DNA of 46,588 nt from Prolixibacteraceae bacterium. Its GTDB lineage: Bacteria > Bacteroidota > Bacteroidia > Bacteroidales > Prolixibacteraceae. The stretch covers positions 1-46,588 of the forward strand of contig CANJNY010000024.1 of assembly GCA_947475715.1 (NCBI GenBank), read 5' to 3'. Shown piece after piece: positions 25,328 to 33,467 of this stretch (the first letter of the stretch is position 1; the number at the start of each line of letters is the position of its first letter). The position numbers and the translations under genes are program-made. The notes below the pieces were generated by a model. That model made no database searches. It was not told the origin of the DNA and worked only from the letters and a program-made list of their open reading frames with translations.

Positions 25328-27307
25328 ATGAACCTGAGAAGTACTGCACTTGTATTTTTATTGAATATTCTCCTGGCTTCTGCCGTTTTTGCTCAAGGTG
25401 TTAATATGGAGAACTCCGGAGCTGTATCTTATTCCACTGTAAATGATTGGCATGTAATTAGCCCGGCGAAAAATTCTAATTTTCAGGTTAAATCAATAGC
25501 TTCCGATTCGGATTTAAACAATCAGGTTAATATAAAAAAAAGGAGAACAATCCGGACAATCAATTCAGATCCGAATAATATTCACTTAAAGAATATTATA
25601 ATTCCACTGACAAATTCAGTATATCAGGTTATTGATTACTTTGAAGCAAAAGGATATCTGGGATTTATGCCGGAGGCTAAACCCTATTCAAAAGGATATA
25701 TTGCCGAAGTTTTAGTTCAATTAAGTCAACAAAAGAATTTATCCGGACGAGAAAAGCGAATCGTACGTCTCTATCTTAATGACCTGATTCAGGATTCGAA
25801 CGGTCCTCTGTTTTACCGGCAATCATCAGGCGATAAATTTATACAGTCAGGATTTAATGCCGAGACTTCCTTCCGGACGGGGTTAGGCAATCACGGTTCA
25901 TGGTCGACTTCTTTAATCGGTGAGCCCTATTTCGCCGGTGATTTAGGGGAACATTTGACTTATTCCGGGAGTATGGGTCTATCTGTTGAGCGGTTAAGTC
26001 CTGATTTATTCTTTCAATCTTATACGCGTGATCGTCAGATAGTTTTTCCAAATCAAAGGCAAGGTTATTCGCATTTGCCTTACCAGTTTAATTTTAATAC
26101 GATGTGGGCGCATGTTTTAACTACGGCAACTCAGGGAGAGGGATTAGCTAACCGGGATGCCCTTACTGCAGGGATGATTTATCGGACCGAATTAAATGGC
26201 TCATGGTTTGCAGGGGCAGTCCAGTTCAGTATTAATAATCAGCAAAGGGCATGGGGATTCGATCAGGAAAACCTCGTATTGTCATCCACAGCCCGAAGAT
26301 TTCCAGGTCTTGAAGTTAAATTTCATCCTGCCAGTTGGATGCGTTATTCTTTTCTTACCGGCTCGTTATTCTCCTATTTTAGTCAGTCACCCAATTACAA
26401 AATGGATATCTACGGCTATGATATTGGACAGGTTCAGAAAAATTTCACCTACCATTTACTCGAGATCATTCCAAACAAATGGTTGCAAATATCTGCCGGA
26501 GGGGGGAACGTCTGGTCGAAACGACTCGAGATGGCATACCTGATTCCGTTTGTTCTCCCCCATTTAACACAGATTGATGTGGGAGATCATGATAATACCT
26601 CGATGAATTTTGAAATAGCTACTCAGATCCCTCAATTTGGAAAAGCCTGGGTTAGTTTTTTTGTAGATGAATTTAATTTTACCAATCGAGGATCGCTGTT
26701 TAAACGGCCGGGAAATCGTTATGCATTGCAGGTGGGATGGAAAACCGCCTTTTTATCTTCAATGATTCCTGCAACAACTTCTATCCTTAAGTATACCCGT
26801 TTATCCCCGTTTACTTACACCCATTATCCGGACAGCGTTTTTAATGCTTTTGGTGGGCGTCCCAATGACCTGTCCTATACTCATGACGGTTTTAATCTGG
26901 GTTTTTATCTGCCTCCAAACTCAGCTGAATTAAACTGGAAACTGGTCAATGTTGCAATTCCGGATTTAGTATTGTCGTTAAACAATCGTCTTATTATTCA
27001 TGGAACCAATGATTTGGCCAGCTCTGATTTGTATCGCGTTTATGGCGATGTGAACAGATATATTTTAGTCGATGTTGCTAATTATCCCCTTTCGAATTTT
27101 AGGAAAGATGGTATTTATGACTGGACGGTACTTTCGGAATTTAAATTCGATTATAAGCTGCGCAATGCCGGGATGGCCAATTTTATTCGGTTGGTTGGAG
27201 GTCTGGGCTATTCTAAAACCTGGTGGAAAAGCAACCAAAGTGAAGTGATTTCGCCTCAAAACCAAACCTTAATCACTGGTAGCATTGGCATTATTGTTGA
27301 GATGTAA
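25328..27307 (+). CDS. Outer-membrane beta-barrel protein, capsule assembly Wzi-like
   Basis: The start at 25328 gives 659 residues, placing a signal peptide (MNLRSTALVFLLNILLASAVFA) first. An ORF start at 25238 adds 30 unrelated residues. A short N-terminal domain (about 85-150, with IDYFEAKGYLGFM and AEVLVQLSQQ) resembles the SLH-like or helical entry segment of Bacteroidota Wzi-like proteins. From about 180 the chain is a run of amphipathic strands with many aromatic residues, typical of a barrel of 18 or more strands. Wzi anchors group 1 capsule at the outer membrane. The YjbH-type genes that follow favour a polysaccharide role, but sequence similarity is fold-level only. Confidence 0.6.
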   Translation: MNLRSTALVFLLNILLASAVFAQGVNMENSGAVSYSTVNDWHVISPAKNSNFQVKSIASDSDLNNQVNIKKRRTIRTINSDPNNIHLKNIIIPLTNSVYQVIDYFEAKGYLGFMPEAKPYSKGYIAEVLVQLSQQKNLSGREKRIVRLYLNDLIQDSNGPLFYRQSSGDKFIQSGFNAETSFRTGLGNHGSWSTSLIGEPYFAGDLGEHLTYSGSMGLSVERLSPDLFFQSYTRDRQIVFPNQRQGYSHLPYQFNFNTMWAHVLTTATQGEGLANRDALTAGMIYRTELNGSWFAGAVQFSINNQQRAWGFDQENLVLSSTARRFPGLEVKFHPASWMRYSFLTGSLFSYFSQSPNYKMDIYGYDIGQVQKNFTYHLLEIIPNKWLQISAGGGNVWSKRLEMAYLIPFVLPHLTQIDVGDHDNTSMNFEIATQIPQFGKAWVSFFVDEFNFTNRGSLFKRPGNRYALQVGWKTAFLSSMIPATTSILKYTRLSPFTYTHYPDSVFNAFGGRPNDLSYTHDGFNLGFYLPPNSAELNWKLVNVAIPDLVLSLNNRLIIHGTNDLASSDLYRVYGDVNRYILVDVANYPLSNFRKDGIYDWTVLSEFKFDYKLRNAGMANFIRLVGGLGYSKTWWKSNQSEVISPQNQTLITGSIGIIVEM

Positions 27308-27402
27308 CGACTAAATGGATTTATGATTATTTAGATCCTTTAAAAACTAATTTATAACCTATTTTGTAAATATTAAACACGTTTATTTTGATTGGATATT
27401 AC

Positions 27403-27430
27403 TTGTCATTTGTAAAATATATTATATTTG
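27403..27430 (+). promoter_or_regulatory. Bacteroidota promoter for the YjbH-type operon
   Basis: TTG at 27403-27405, a 17-nt spacer and TATATTTG at 27423-27430. Transcription would start near 27437, leaving an untranslated leader of about 190 bases before the GTG at 27627. Confidence 0.6.
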
Positions 27431-27481
27431 TGTAATTTTATTTCGCTTTTTACAGTAAGTAAATATAACGCGCATCCGTTG

Positions 27482-27502
27482 GTCTTTTAGTTTTTAAAAG
27501 AC
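27482..27502 (+). promoter_or_regulatory. Hairpin in the leader of the YjbH-type operon
   Basis: GTCTTTTA (27482-27489) and TAAAAGAC (27495-27502) form a perfect 8-bp stem with a 5-base loop, about 45 bases after the predicted transcription start. It may act on RNA stability or as an attenuator. The rest of the 27308-27611 interval holds nothing I can name. Confidence 0.35.
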
Positions 27503-27626
27503 AAAATATTTACAGTTTTTCAAAATTGCAAAGAATTGGTTTATTTATATCGCAAGAAGTTTTAATTCTAAGGATGTTACTACTCATCGCTGAACAGATT
27601 TTCATGTTTTTTTGAAATATTTAAGT

Positions 27627-28838
27627 GTGAAATATTTTACGCGTGTTTATATTTTAATTCTAATGATTGGAATTCATACTCATAGACTTTCGGCTCAGGA
27701 ATCGATTGAGAATCTGATCAGTCGGAATGTTTTTGACGGGTATGAAAATATTCGGATATTACCAAAGGGAAAGACCTTAATATTTAGTTGTGAAAATAAT
27801 GTTTTTCGGAATAAAGTCGAAGGTCTGAAAACGGTTTTAAATAACCTTTCCCATTGTGGTTATGATACCTTGCAAATTGTTACTTTAATTAGCGATTTAC
27901 CAATGATCCAAACCATATTTAAGTCTCAGGCTTCTCTGCAAATTATTAAAGGTCAAACAGATTCAATCGCGGGTAATACTCATCTTCAGATATCTTACAA
28001 AACAGATAATACCTGGAAAATTCTTCAACGCATTAAACCTGTTAATTCTCATCTGAATAAATTCGATTTGATTTTTTATCCACAGGTTTCTGTAATGAAT
28101 GTATTATTGTCCCGGATTTATGAAGTTCAAATAAATATTGCTCCTGCACTTGAAGTTTCGCTTTGGCGTGGAATGAACTTTACCGGCCAGGTGATTCTTC
28201 CATTGGCAAATCATTATGTCTTTGGCCAGGAAGGGGATCTGATTCGGGCTGGTATTATTACTGTTGCACAAGAATTTCGACTGCCTGGGACAATCCTCGG
28301 ACGAGCTGTTCTGGGCAAGTTTAATAGCGACAGGTATGGGTCTGATTTTTCACTTACCCGCTATTTCATAAAGGGAAAAGCTTATTTAAAGGTCAATGGA
28401 GGTTTTACCGGAATCTATGAATACCATGATAGGGAATGGTTTCGGAATGATCTTAAGACACTAACCTGTTTTTTAAAGGGAGGGTTTTATTATAGCCCGG
28501 TAAATGTTCAGCTCGATGGATCCGCTGGTCGCTATCTGAATGGTGACTATGGATTGCGAGGTGATATTACCCGTTACTGGGGAGAAACGGCAATTGGTTT
28601 TTTTGCAATGTTAGGAAGTGGTAAATTAAATGGAGGTTTTCACTTTACCATCCCTATTGGAACCCGACAATTTAAAAAGAACCGCATATTTCAAATGCGA
28701 GCACCCTCCTATTTTGCATGGGAGTATAACGCCGGAACCGATTTTCATTATGGTCAAATCTATAAAACCAGGCCGGATGAAAATCGTGTAGAACAATTTT
28801 ATAACCCTAATTTAATAATTAAAAATCTTTTAAAATGA
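27627..28838 (+). CDS. YjbH-type outer-membrane protein, C-terminal-half homologue
   Basis: Either TTG 27612 or GTG 27627 could start this gene. I choose GTG, which leads directly into a signal peptide (MKYFTRVYILILMIGIHTHRLSAQ) and gives 403 residues. A mixed N-terminal region (25-175) is followed by barrel strands. GRYLNGDYGLRGDITRYW and FHFTIPIGTRQF near the end are characteristic of the C-terminal barrel of YjbH exopolysaccharide proteins. YjbH acts at the outer membrane in EPS export. The following gene starts inside the stop codon (ATGA overlap), so the two are translationally coupled. The matching N-terminal half lies at 30891-31577. Confidence 0.65.
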   Translation: MKYFTRVYILILMIGIHTHRLSAQESIENLISRNVFDGYENIRILPKGKTLIFSCENNVFRNKVEGLKTVLNNLSHCGYDTLQIVTLISDLPMIQTIFKSQASLQIIKGQTDSIAGNTHLQISYKTDNTWKILQRIKPVNSHLNKFDLIFYPQVSVMNVLLSRIYEVQINIAPALEVSLWRGMNFTGQVILPLANHYVFGQEGDLIRAGIITVAQEFRLPGTILGRAVLGKFNSDRYGSDFSLTRYFIKGKAYLKVNGGFTGIYEYHDREWFRNDLKTLTCFLKGGFYYSPVNVQLDGSAGRYLNGDYGLRGDITRYWGETAIGFFAMLGSGKLNGGFHFTIPIGTRQFKKNRIFQMRAPSYFAWEYNAGTDFHYGQIYKTRPDENRVEQFYNPNLIIKNLLK

Positions 28839-30127
28839 AAAAATCCTTCTTTTTATTCAAGGTCTCTTTTTTAATCGCTGCTTTTTTAGCGGGTATTTAC
28901 CTGTTTTCAGGATGCAAAAAAAATGTTGGTGTGATTACAAGTATCCTTCGGTATGATGTTTCAGGATATGTTTCGGATACACAGTCTTCTGCATTAGCTG
29001 GTGTTGAAATATTTATGGATGGTGCCTCAGTTGCGACCACCGATCAGACCGGGAAATACACTATTTCGAAACTGCTCACGGGAAAATATTTGGTAGAGGC
29101 CAAAAAAAGTGGTTATACCAAAGGGCGTTTTTCCCTTGTAGTAACCGATGCAGGTGCGGCCACTAGTGCAATGGCATTAAAACAACTTGCTCCGGCAGTG
29201 GCGGTCAATATTTCAGGGGGTACAATAGCCGGAACTTCCAGTTCGGGTGCTACTTCTGCTGCGATTACAGTTCCTGCCGGTACTTTATCGGCACCTGTGC
29301 AGATTTCGGTAACCACCCTGGTGGGTAACGAAGCTCCCAAATATATCGCGGTTTCAAATAAGGCGCCCGGAGTAATTGTCAGTATCGATTGTTCAGATCC
29401 TACAATTACCTTTCCGAATGGGATTACGTTGACCTTTAACCTTCCATTTACCCAACGTCCCGGTTCTGCAATGCAGGTTGTTACCTACAATGAAACTACC
29501 AATCAGTGGGTTACTTTTACCGATGCTATTGTCAGTAATGATGGAAAGAGTGCTCATGTGACTATTTACCACTTCTCAATTTGGGGTGTTAACGTACCGT
29601 TGACCTTCACGCATCAGGATGTTTCAATAAGTGCACCTGTAATTACTCCTTATACTGCAAGTATTGAATGGTCATCAATGCTAGATTTTAAAGAGGGTAC
29701 TCCGGCAGAAATCGACGATTACTCTATTCTTTACGGAAAAGTGGAGTCTTCAACCGGTCTTTCATTCGCTTCGTATCAGATTAGTGGTACTCTATCAACA
29801 ATATCAACCGTCAAAAATAGGATTAGTATTACTGAAGCTTCTGCCTCTAATCCGGCCGGTTTTGGAACTTTTGCACCAAGGAACTGGGAACTTGTGAAAT
29901 ACATTTATACTGTAAAAGGTACTATCAGCTTCCCTATTTTTGATATCGCAAGTAATATGGATGTTCTTAAGAATGTCAATTGCTGGTACGAAATGCCTGC
30001 CTTTGTCTGGCTTTGGAGACCCGATGAAACATTTACAGTTCCCACAAACCCTGCTTTGGCTCATGACGTCGTTACTATAACTCCGATTATTTTGGGTACA
30101 CAACATCAGGGTGGTAGCGGAAGCTAG
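28835..30127 (+). CDS. Lipoprotein with carboxypeptidase-regulatory-like domain and ZU5-like region
   Basis: The 430-residue product carries a lipobox (LFSGCKK, Cys27). Residues about 42-115 are a CarboxypepD_reg-like sandwich (DVSGYVSDTQSSALAGVEIF, then TDQTGKYTISKLLTGKYLV). About 125-250 is rich in G, S and T with AAITVPAGTLSAPVQISVTT, resembling ZU5 domains. The C-terminal 180 residues are unassigned. Such lipoproteins often serve as periplasmic or surface adaptors. It overlaps the preceding YjbH-type gene by 4 bases and lies between the two YjbH halves, suggesting a part in the same outer-membrane complex. Confidence 0.75.
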   Translation: MKKSFFLFKVSFLIAAFLAGIYLFSGCKKNVGVITSILRYDVSGYVSDTQSSALAGVEIFMDGASVATTDQTGKYTISKLLTGKYLVEAKKSGYTKGRFSLVVTDAGAATSAMALKQLAPAVAVNISGGTIAGTSSSGATSAAITVPAGTLSAPVQISVTTLVGNEAPKYIAVSNKAPGVIVSIDCSDPTITFPNGITLTFNLPFTQRPGSAMQVVTYNETTNQWVTFTDAIVSNDGKSAHVTIYHFSIWGVNVPLTFTHQDVSISAPVITPYTASIEWSSMLDFKEGTPAEIDDYSILYGKVESSTGLSFASYQISGTLSTISTVKNRISITEASASNPAGFGTFAPRNWELVKYIYTVKGTISFPIFDIASNMDVLKNVNCWYEMPAFVWLWRPDETFTVPTNPALAHDVVTITPIILGTQHQGGSGS

Positions 30128-30180
30128 TTTTTTGAATTTTAATTGGGTTCAAGCAACATTTTAAATAAATTTCAAGTAAA

Positions 30181-30861
30181 ATGAGAAATAAATATATATT
30201 ATTAGTGGTTTTTCTTTCCTTTTTCGGCCTCCATGTTGTCGCGCAACAGGATTCAACGGTGATGAAAATGTCCGGTCAGAAAAATGGGACAAGCTGGTTC
30301 TCCCTTAATAGCGTATCTGTATCTGTTGGTTCGTATACTCCATCGATGAACTATTTTAATACAACCTTTTTACCATCTGCCAATACTTCTGCCAGATTTG
30401 GTGGCAGTATGATTTATGGGGCCAATATATCCTTTAATTTACCCGTAAATCTTGGTGCAAGAGTTAGTGGATCTTACTGGGAAAATAAAGTTTCCGGTGA
30501 AACTGGTACGTTTAATAGTCTAAAGGTTAGTCTTGCAGCAATTTCTCTTGGCGCTTTTTATACCTATAATAAGGGTTTTGCAGGTATTAAGCCTTACGCA
30601 GGTCTTGATGGTGGTTATTTAAGTGTTCAGAATCAGTATGATGCGAATGAGAAGATTGTTAAAAAATCGGGTAGCGATATGACCTGGACACCATTTGCCG
30701 GAATCAAATATGACATAGCCGGTAAAATTGTTTTGGGATTGGAATATGGATATGTTATGGGAAGTTATGGACAGGATTTTGAATTAAATTCTACCGTTTC
30801 CAACCATAAGATTTCTGTAGATGGTCAGAAAATTCAGTTTTCGATAGGGTATAAGTTTTAA
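30181..30861 (+). CDS. Small outer-membrane beta-barrel protein
   Basis: A 226-residue protein with a signal peptide ending in VVAQ (about residue 22). After it comes a run of alternating strands, among them INLGARVSGSYWENKV-like and KPYAGLDGGYLSVQNQY segments, ending in FSIGYKF with a terminal aromatic residue. That pattern fits an 8-stranded OmpA/OmpW-like barrel recognised by the BAM complex. It shows no enzymatic motif. It sits 54 bases after the lipoprotein gene and 29 before the YjbH N-terminal homologue, so it probably belongs to the same operon and complex. Confidence 0.75.
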   Translation: MRNKYILLVVFLSFFGLHVVAQQDSTVMKMSGQKNGTSWFSLNSVSVSVGSYTPSMNYFNTTFLPSANTSARFGGSMIYGANISFNLPVNLGARVSGSYWENKVSGETGTFNSLKVSLAAISLGAFYTYNKGFAGIKPYAGLDGGYLSVQNQYDANEKIVKKSGSDMTWTPFAGIKYDIAGKIVLGLEYGYVMGSYGQDFELNSTVSNHKISVDGQKIQFSIGYKF

Positions 30862-30890
30862 TAATCTTATTCCTTTTGATTAACTCATTG

Positions 30891-31577
30891 ATGAATATAC
30901 GGAGAAGCTTTTTACTGTGGTTAGCGTTTTTACCGCTGTTCGTTAATGGACAAACTCTCACAGGAATGAGTGGTTTGTTAAATATCCCGTCAGCCGATAT
31001 GCAGGCTGACGGGACGTTTATTTTAGGTGCAAACTACCTTCCCAGGATAAATCAGCCCGCTGATTTTAATTATAATACGGAAAACTATTTTTTCAATCTT
31101 ACCTTTTTACCTTTTCTGGAGGTCGCTTATAAATTGACCTTGATAAGGACGCCACAAAAAATTAATCAGGACCGAAGTGCCAGCTTTCGGCTACAATTAA
31201 TAAAGGAGAAAAGCTATCTTCCTTCGATTACAGTTGGAGTTCACGATTTTCATACCACCTCGGGTGGTGGAAATCAGTTCTTCGAAGCAAACTATATTGT
31301 CCTTACCAAACATTTTAAGATTCAGGAGAATGACATTGGGATCACTGCAGGTTATGGTACCAATATAATTATGAAAAACAGTCGTTTTATTGGCTTTTTT
31401 GGAGGAATGTCTGTTACACCAGGTTTCTGTAAACCACTTAAATTCATGGGTGAGTATGATTGCAATGGGGTGAATCTTGGCGGAAGTTTGCTTCTTTTTA
31501 AGCATCTCTACCTCTTTTCGATGGCTCAACATCTTCAGTATTTTGCCGGTGGTATGGCATACCGCATCTATCTGTGA
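30891..31577 (+). CDS. YjbH-type outer-membrane protein, N-terminal-half homologue
   Basis: The ATG at 30891 gives 228 residues. A TTG at 30876 would add five residues and is unlikely. After a signal peptide (to about residue 21, ...VNG), the mature protein starts TLTGMSGLLNIPSADMQADG. This GLLN-(I/M)P-(S/T)A segment followed by a barrel is how YjbH proteins begin. It has only the first barrel; the second-half homologue is encoded four genes earlier at 27627-28838, so one long YjbH seems to be split into two proteins. Its last 10 bases overlap the end of murQ on the other strand. Confidence 0.7.
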   Translation: MNIRRSFLLWLAFLPLFVNGQTLTGMSGLLNIPSADMQADGTFILGANYLPRINQPADFNYNTENYFFNLTFLPFLEVAYKLTLIRTPQKINQDRSASFRLQLIKEKSYLPSITVGVHDFHTTSGGGNQFFEANYIVLTKHFKIQENDIGITAGYGTNIIMKNSRFIGFFGGMSVTPGFCKPLKFMGEYDCNGVNLGGSLLLFKHLYLFSMAQHLQYFAGGMAYRIYL

Positions 31578-32395
31578 AAATGTTCTATCACTTTTTTTAC
31601 TGAACCATGGAGTAAAAGCTCTTTTCGTGCTTCATCTGACGAAATATGCAGTTCGTCAACAATCATTCGCGTTCCGCGTTCGATGAGTTTAACATTTGTG
31701 AGCTGCATATTTACCATTTTATTCCCTTTAACACGTCCCATTTTAATCATAAGTGTGGTGGTAATCATATTGAGAATCATCTTCTGTGCCGTTCCTGCCT
31801 TTAACCGGGTACTTCCGGTTACAAATTCCGGGCCTACTATGGCCTCAATAGGATATTCACTTACTTGTGCTATTTCACTTCCCGGATTGCAGGTTATGCA
31901 CCCTGTGAGAATTCCGTTTTCCCGGGCATGCTTAATTCCTCCAATCACATAAGGGGTTGTTCCGGATGCGGCAATACCTATTACAGCATCGTTTATGGTT
32001 ATTTTATAGCTTTCAAGCGACGCCCAGGCTTTATCCGGATCATCCTCCGCAGCTTCTACCGATTTGCGCAATGCCGTATCACCCCCAGCAATTAATCCAA
32101 CTACCAGACCTTCAGGAACTCCGAAGGTTGGTGGAACCTCAGACGCATCCAGAACTCCAAGCCGTCCACTGGTTCCGGCTCCCAGATAAAAAATCCTACC
32201 CCCCCCTTTCATTCTTATTTCAATCTGCTCGACTAACTTTTTGATCTGGGGCAACGCTTGTCTTACTGCTAAATGGACCTTTGAATCTTCTTCATTAAGG
32301 TTTGCCAGCAACTCTTCAACAGACATTTTGTCGAGGTTGTCGAAATTGGAGGAGGATTCTGTAATGCTTATTAACGAGGTGTGCTTTGGCTTCAT
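31568..32395 (-). CDS. murQ: N-acetylmuramic acid 6-phosphate etherase MurQ
   Basis: A 275-residue SIS-domain enzyme that splits MurNAc-6-phosphate into GlcNAc-6-phosphate and D-lactate in the cytosol. FYLGAGTSGRLGVLDASEVPP holds the sugar-phosphate site and the first catalytic glutamate (Glu86, equivalent to E. coli Glu83). KSVEAAEDD holds the second (Glu114). The central IAASGTTPYVIGGI SIS segment and the helical C-terminal subdomain are complete. It overlaps the upstream kinase gene by 4 bases (ATGA), which indicates translational coupling. Its 3' end overlaps the convergent YjbH-type gene by 10 bases. Confidence 0.96.
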   Translation of the reverse strand: MKPKHTSLISITESSSNFDNLDKMSVEELLANLNEEDSKVHLAVRQALPQIKKLVEQIEIRMKGGGRIFYLGAGTSGRLGVLDASEVPPTFGVPEGLVVGLIAGGDTALRKSVEAAEDDPDKAWASLESYKITINDAVIGIAASGTTPYVIGGIKHARENGILTGCITCNPGSEIAQVSEYPIEAIVGPEFVTGSTRLKAGTAQKMILNMITTTLMIKMGRVKGNKMVNMQLTNVKLIERGTRMIVDELHISSDEARKELLLHGSVKKVIEHFHR

Positions 32396-33252
32396 AAATA
32401 TGCCTGATGTTTTTGTAGATTATTTTGATGGTATGTTATTAATCCATTCATTGGAGCCTGATTTATTTCCCCTGCCTGGAGATTTTTTTCTGCAAGAGCT
32501 TTTCGGAGTTGTAATTCAAAATGAAAAGCGATACTTCCTGTGAAATTAATTGGTGTACACTCAATGGAAGGGTATTGCATTAAGTTTCTGGTAATGAACT
32601 CACCGAACGCGGAAATTACAATATGTTCTATTTCAGTTTTCTGGATGTTTTTGGAGAGAAATTTAGTGAATTGGGCAAGATATCTGTTTGGAAAAGGTCT
32701 TTTATAGACATTGTCGAGAATTTCAGCCGCTGTGATTGAATAAATTTCAAAAAAATCTGCTGTTATCTTTGGTGGAAGCTGTTTTTTCAAAATATCTCCC
32801 AAAAGTTTTTTCCCCAGAACGGCTCCGCTTCCTTCATCACCAAGGATAAATCCCAAAGGTGAAACCTGATCAACGATCCTCTCCCCATCGTAGAAGCATG
32901 AATTTGAACCTGTCCCTAATATGCATGCTATACCTGGTGTATTGCCACACAGTGAACGTGCGGCAGCCAGTAAATCGCTGCCAATATGAATGTTCCCGGA
33001 ATCAAAAAAATGAGATAAGGCAGACTTAACGATCTCCCCTTTTTCCTGATTCGTACACCCCGCACCATAAAAATAGATCGCATCAAATTTTCGGTGGAGG
33101 GAGGTAAATTCGAGTTTTAAATTACGGATAATATCTTCTGAATCCTGAAAGAATGGATTTATTCCAGATGTAAATAAGGGTTCACTAATACCTTTCTCAG
33201 AGAGAATTATCCATTCTGCTTTTGTACTTCCGCTATCCGAAATTAAAATCAT
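32392..33252 (-). CDS. murK: BadF/BadG-type amino-sugar kinase, probable MurNAc kinase MurK
   Basis: The 286-residue ASKHA-fold kinase shows phosphate-1 (DSGSTKAEW, residues 6-14), an aspartate-containing GSDLLAAAR segment likely to hold the catalytic base, phosphate-2 (GTGSNS, 113-118) and the GDEGSGAVLGKKLL adenosine-region motif. The family includes GlcNAc kinases and the MurNAc kinase MurK of Tannerella forsythia, which lies next to murQ as here. It should use ATP to make MurNAc-6-phosphate for MurQ. Assignment to MurK over GlcNAc kinase rests on gene order. It is the first gene of a divergent minus-strand unit facing the amidase gene. Confidence 0.82.
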   Translation of the reverse strand: MILISDSGSTKAEWIILSEKGISEPLFTSGINPFFQDSEDIIRNLKLEFTSLHRKFDAIYFYGAGCTNQEKGEIVKSALSHFFDSGNIHIGSDLLAAARSLCGNTPGIACILGTGSNSCFYDGERIVDQVSPLGFILGDEGSGAVLGKKLLGDILKKQLPPKITADFFEIYSITAAEILDNVYKRPFPNRYLAQFTKFLSKNIQKTEIEHIVISAFGEFITRNLMQYPSIECTPINFTGSIAFHFELQLRKALAEKNLQAGEINQAPMNGLITYHQNNLQKHQAYL

Positions 33253-33436
33253 TATCTCTTGTAATTATTTTGAATCGCCCTTTAAATTTGGTAATTTTAC
33301 TTTGTTTATTCTGATTATTATTGCTTCTAAATATCAGACAAAAATAGAATCGAAAACTAAATTTTTGTTGTTCTGATTGACCAATTTTTTTAGTAAAACA
33401 TGCCGTGCAAAAGTACTATTATTATAAAATTAATTC

Positions 33437-33444
33437 TAATTTTG
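33437..33444 (+). promoter_or_regulatory. -7 box upstream of the amidase-led operon
   Basis: TAATTTTG matches TAnnTTTG and lies 24 bases before the ATG at 33468. It falls inside a longer ORF from 33405, which supports the later start. No clear -33 box was seen. Confidence 0.4.
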
Positions 33445-33467
33445 GCCGCCATTATAATAAGATATTG

